5,303 nucleotides of DNA from Microcaldota archaeon (GTDB lineage Archaea > Micrarchaeota > Micrarchaeia > Norongarragalinales > WALN01): assembly GCA_015522865.1 (NCBI GenBank), contig WALN01000053.1:1-5303 (forward strand), written 5' to 3'. The notes under the pieces were generated by a model. That model was not told the DNA's origin. It saw only the letters and a program-made list of their open reading frames with translations, and searched no databases. Positions 4,644-5,303 of this stretch are shown piece by piece; positions within the stretch are counted from its first letter, which is position 1, and the number at the start of each line of letters is the position of its first letter. The translations under genes were made by a program, and so were the position numbers.

Positions 4644-5303
4644 ATGGTAAATATAGAAAAATTAAAATCTGCAATTGTTGACAGAGAAGAGGTATTAAAA
4701 CAAAAATTTAAGAAAGAAAAGATAATTGAGAGGGAATTTTACAATAAAGTTAAAAAATTTGTTTCAACAGATGTAGCATTGGTAATAACAGGTGTAAGGA
4801 GATGTGGCAAATCCACTCTTGCATTTATGATAGGAAGGAGTAATAGATATGGCTATGTTAATTTTGAAGATGAACGCTTATCTATCAAAGCAAAGGACTT
4901 AAATAAAATTTTAGAAGCAATTTATTCCTTAAAAGGAAGCGTAAATTATTTAATTTTTGATGAAATTCAAAACATTAGTGGCTGGGAAAAATTTATTAGC
5001 AGGATTATCCAAGATAAAAAAATTATCATTACTGGAAGCAATGCAAGACTTCTTAGCAAAGAGCTTTCAACATATCTAACTGGTAGACATATTGATTTTG
5101 TGTTATTTCCATTTAGTTTTAAGGAATTTCTGAAATTTAATGATTTTAAACCAAACATATATTTAACCAAAGATATTGCTAAAGTCAAGAATCTTTTGAA
5201 TGAATATATAAAAAAAGGTGGATTTCCATTAAGCTATAAATTAGGCAGAATTTTTCTACTCGAAAACTACAGAGATATAATTGAAAGGGACGTTGCCCAG
5301 AGA
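4644..5303 (+). CDS. AAA-family ATPase, AAA_14/DUF4143-like, C-terminus outside the window
   Basis: The frame from the ATG at 4644 stays open for 220 codons to the end of the window, so this is the N-terminal half or so of a protein usually near 380-450 residues. It shows Walker A GVRRCGKST (50-58, K56), Walker B YLIFDEIQN (102-110, D106 and E107), a sensor-like TGSNARLL (130-137), then FPFSFKEFL, GGFP (192-195) and RDVAQR (215-220). The last two are typical of the DUF4143 region that follows an AAA_14 domain. These ATPases are abundant and mobile in archaea and bacteria; their role is poorly known, and some are suspected to belong to toxin-antitoxin or defence systems. No membrane segment is seen. 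Its AT-rich composition matches the MNT/HEPN end rather than hppA. Promoter and lack of a Shine-Dalgarno site point to leaderless translation. The family call is firm, the biological role is unknown. Confidence 0.9.
   Translation, partial: MVNIEKLKSAIVDREEVLKQKFKKEKIIEREFYNKVKKFVSTDVALVITGVRRCGKSTLAFMIGRSNRYGYVNFEDERLSIKAKDLNKILEAIYSLKGSVNYLIFDEIQNISGWEKFISRIIQDKKIIITGSNARLLSKELSTYLTGRHIDFVLFPFSFKEFLKFNDFKPNIYLTKDIAKVKNLLNEYIKKGGFPLSYKLGRIFLLENYRDIIERDVAQR

Noticed and set aside
1..5303. CRISPR array, tRNA, rRNA, insertion sequence or box C/D RNA
   Set aside because: No regularly spaced repeats, cloverleaf, transposase or terminal repeats were seen. GATGA and CTGA strings occur only inside firm coding regions without the paired box arrangement.

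Overview
The window is archaeal. Three things show this: an intact Rpo7 (RpoE1)–Spt4–S24e–S27ae block, a gene arrangement restricted to archaea; BRE/TATA-type promoters about 25 nt ahead of inferred transcript starts; and GGTGA-type Shine-Dalgarno sites. The low GC, tight gene packing and lysine-rich ribosomal and RNA-polymerase tails would fit a DPANN-like or other small-genome lineage. That placement is inference; no 16S or other lineage-defining marker is present.

Layout, all on the + strand: (1) 20-1049, an AT-rich accessory pair: a winged-HTH/minimal nucleotidyltransferase (MNT) gene whose start region is broken or non-canonical, overlapping by 14 nt a HEPN-type helical protein. This is the classic MNT/HEPN arrangement of toxin-antitoxin-like modules. 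(2) 1130-3097, a complete membrane-bound pyrophosphatase with the residues typical of K+-independent H+-pumping enzymes. It has its own TATA box, a strong Shine-Dalgarno site and two copies of an 8-bp palindrome in the leader. A T-rich terminator-like tract follows it. (3) 3227-4577, a compact operon: rpoE1, spt4, rps24e and rps27ae, with a 6-nt gap and then two single-base TAATG overlaps. It links RNA polymerase stalk, elongation factor and small-subunit ribosomal proteins. (4) 4644-end, an AT-rich AAA-family ATPase (AAA_14/DUF4143-like), cut off by the window end. It is probably translated from a leaderless or nearly leaderless mRNA, and its TATA box sits inside a 10-bp-arm imperfect inverted repeat.

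How the parts relate: the middle of the window is core housekeeping (energy conservation from pyrophosphate, transcription and translation). Both ends are AT-rich accessory genes of the defence/toxin-antitoxin and mobile-ATPase sort, compositionally unlike the pyrophosphatase. No clearly new multi-gene system is visible. The points most worth a second look are the anomalous MNT start, the paired palindromes ahead of the pyrophosphatase, and the inverted repeat over the ATPase promoter. No gene-free stretch exceeds 300 bases; the longest is the 129-base gap at 3098-3226.
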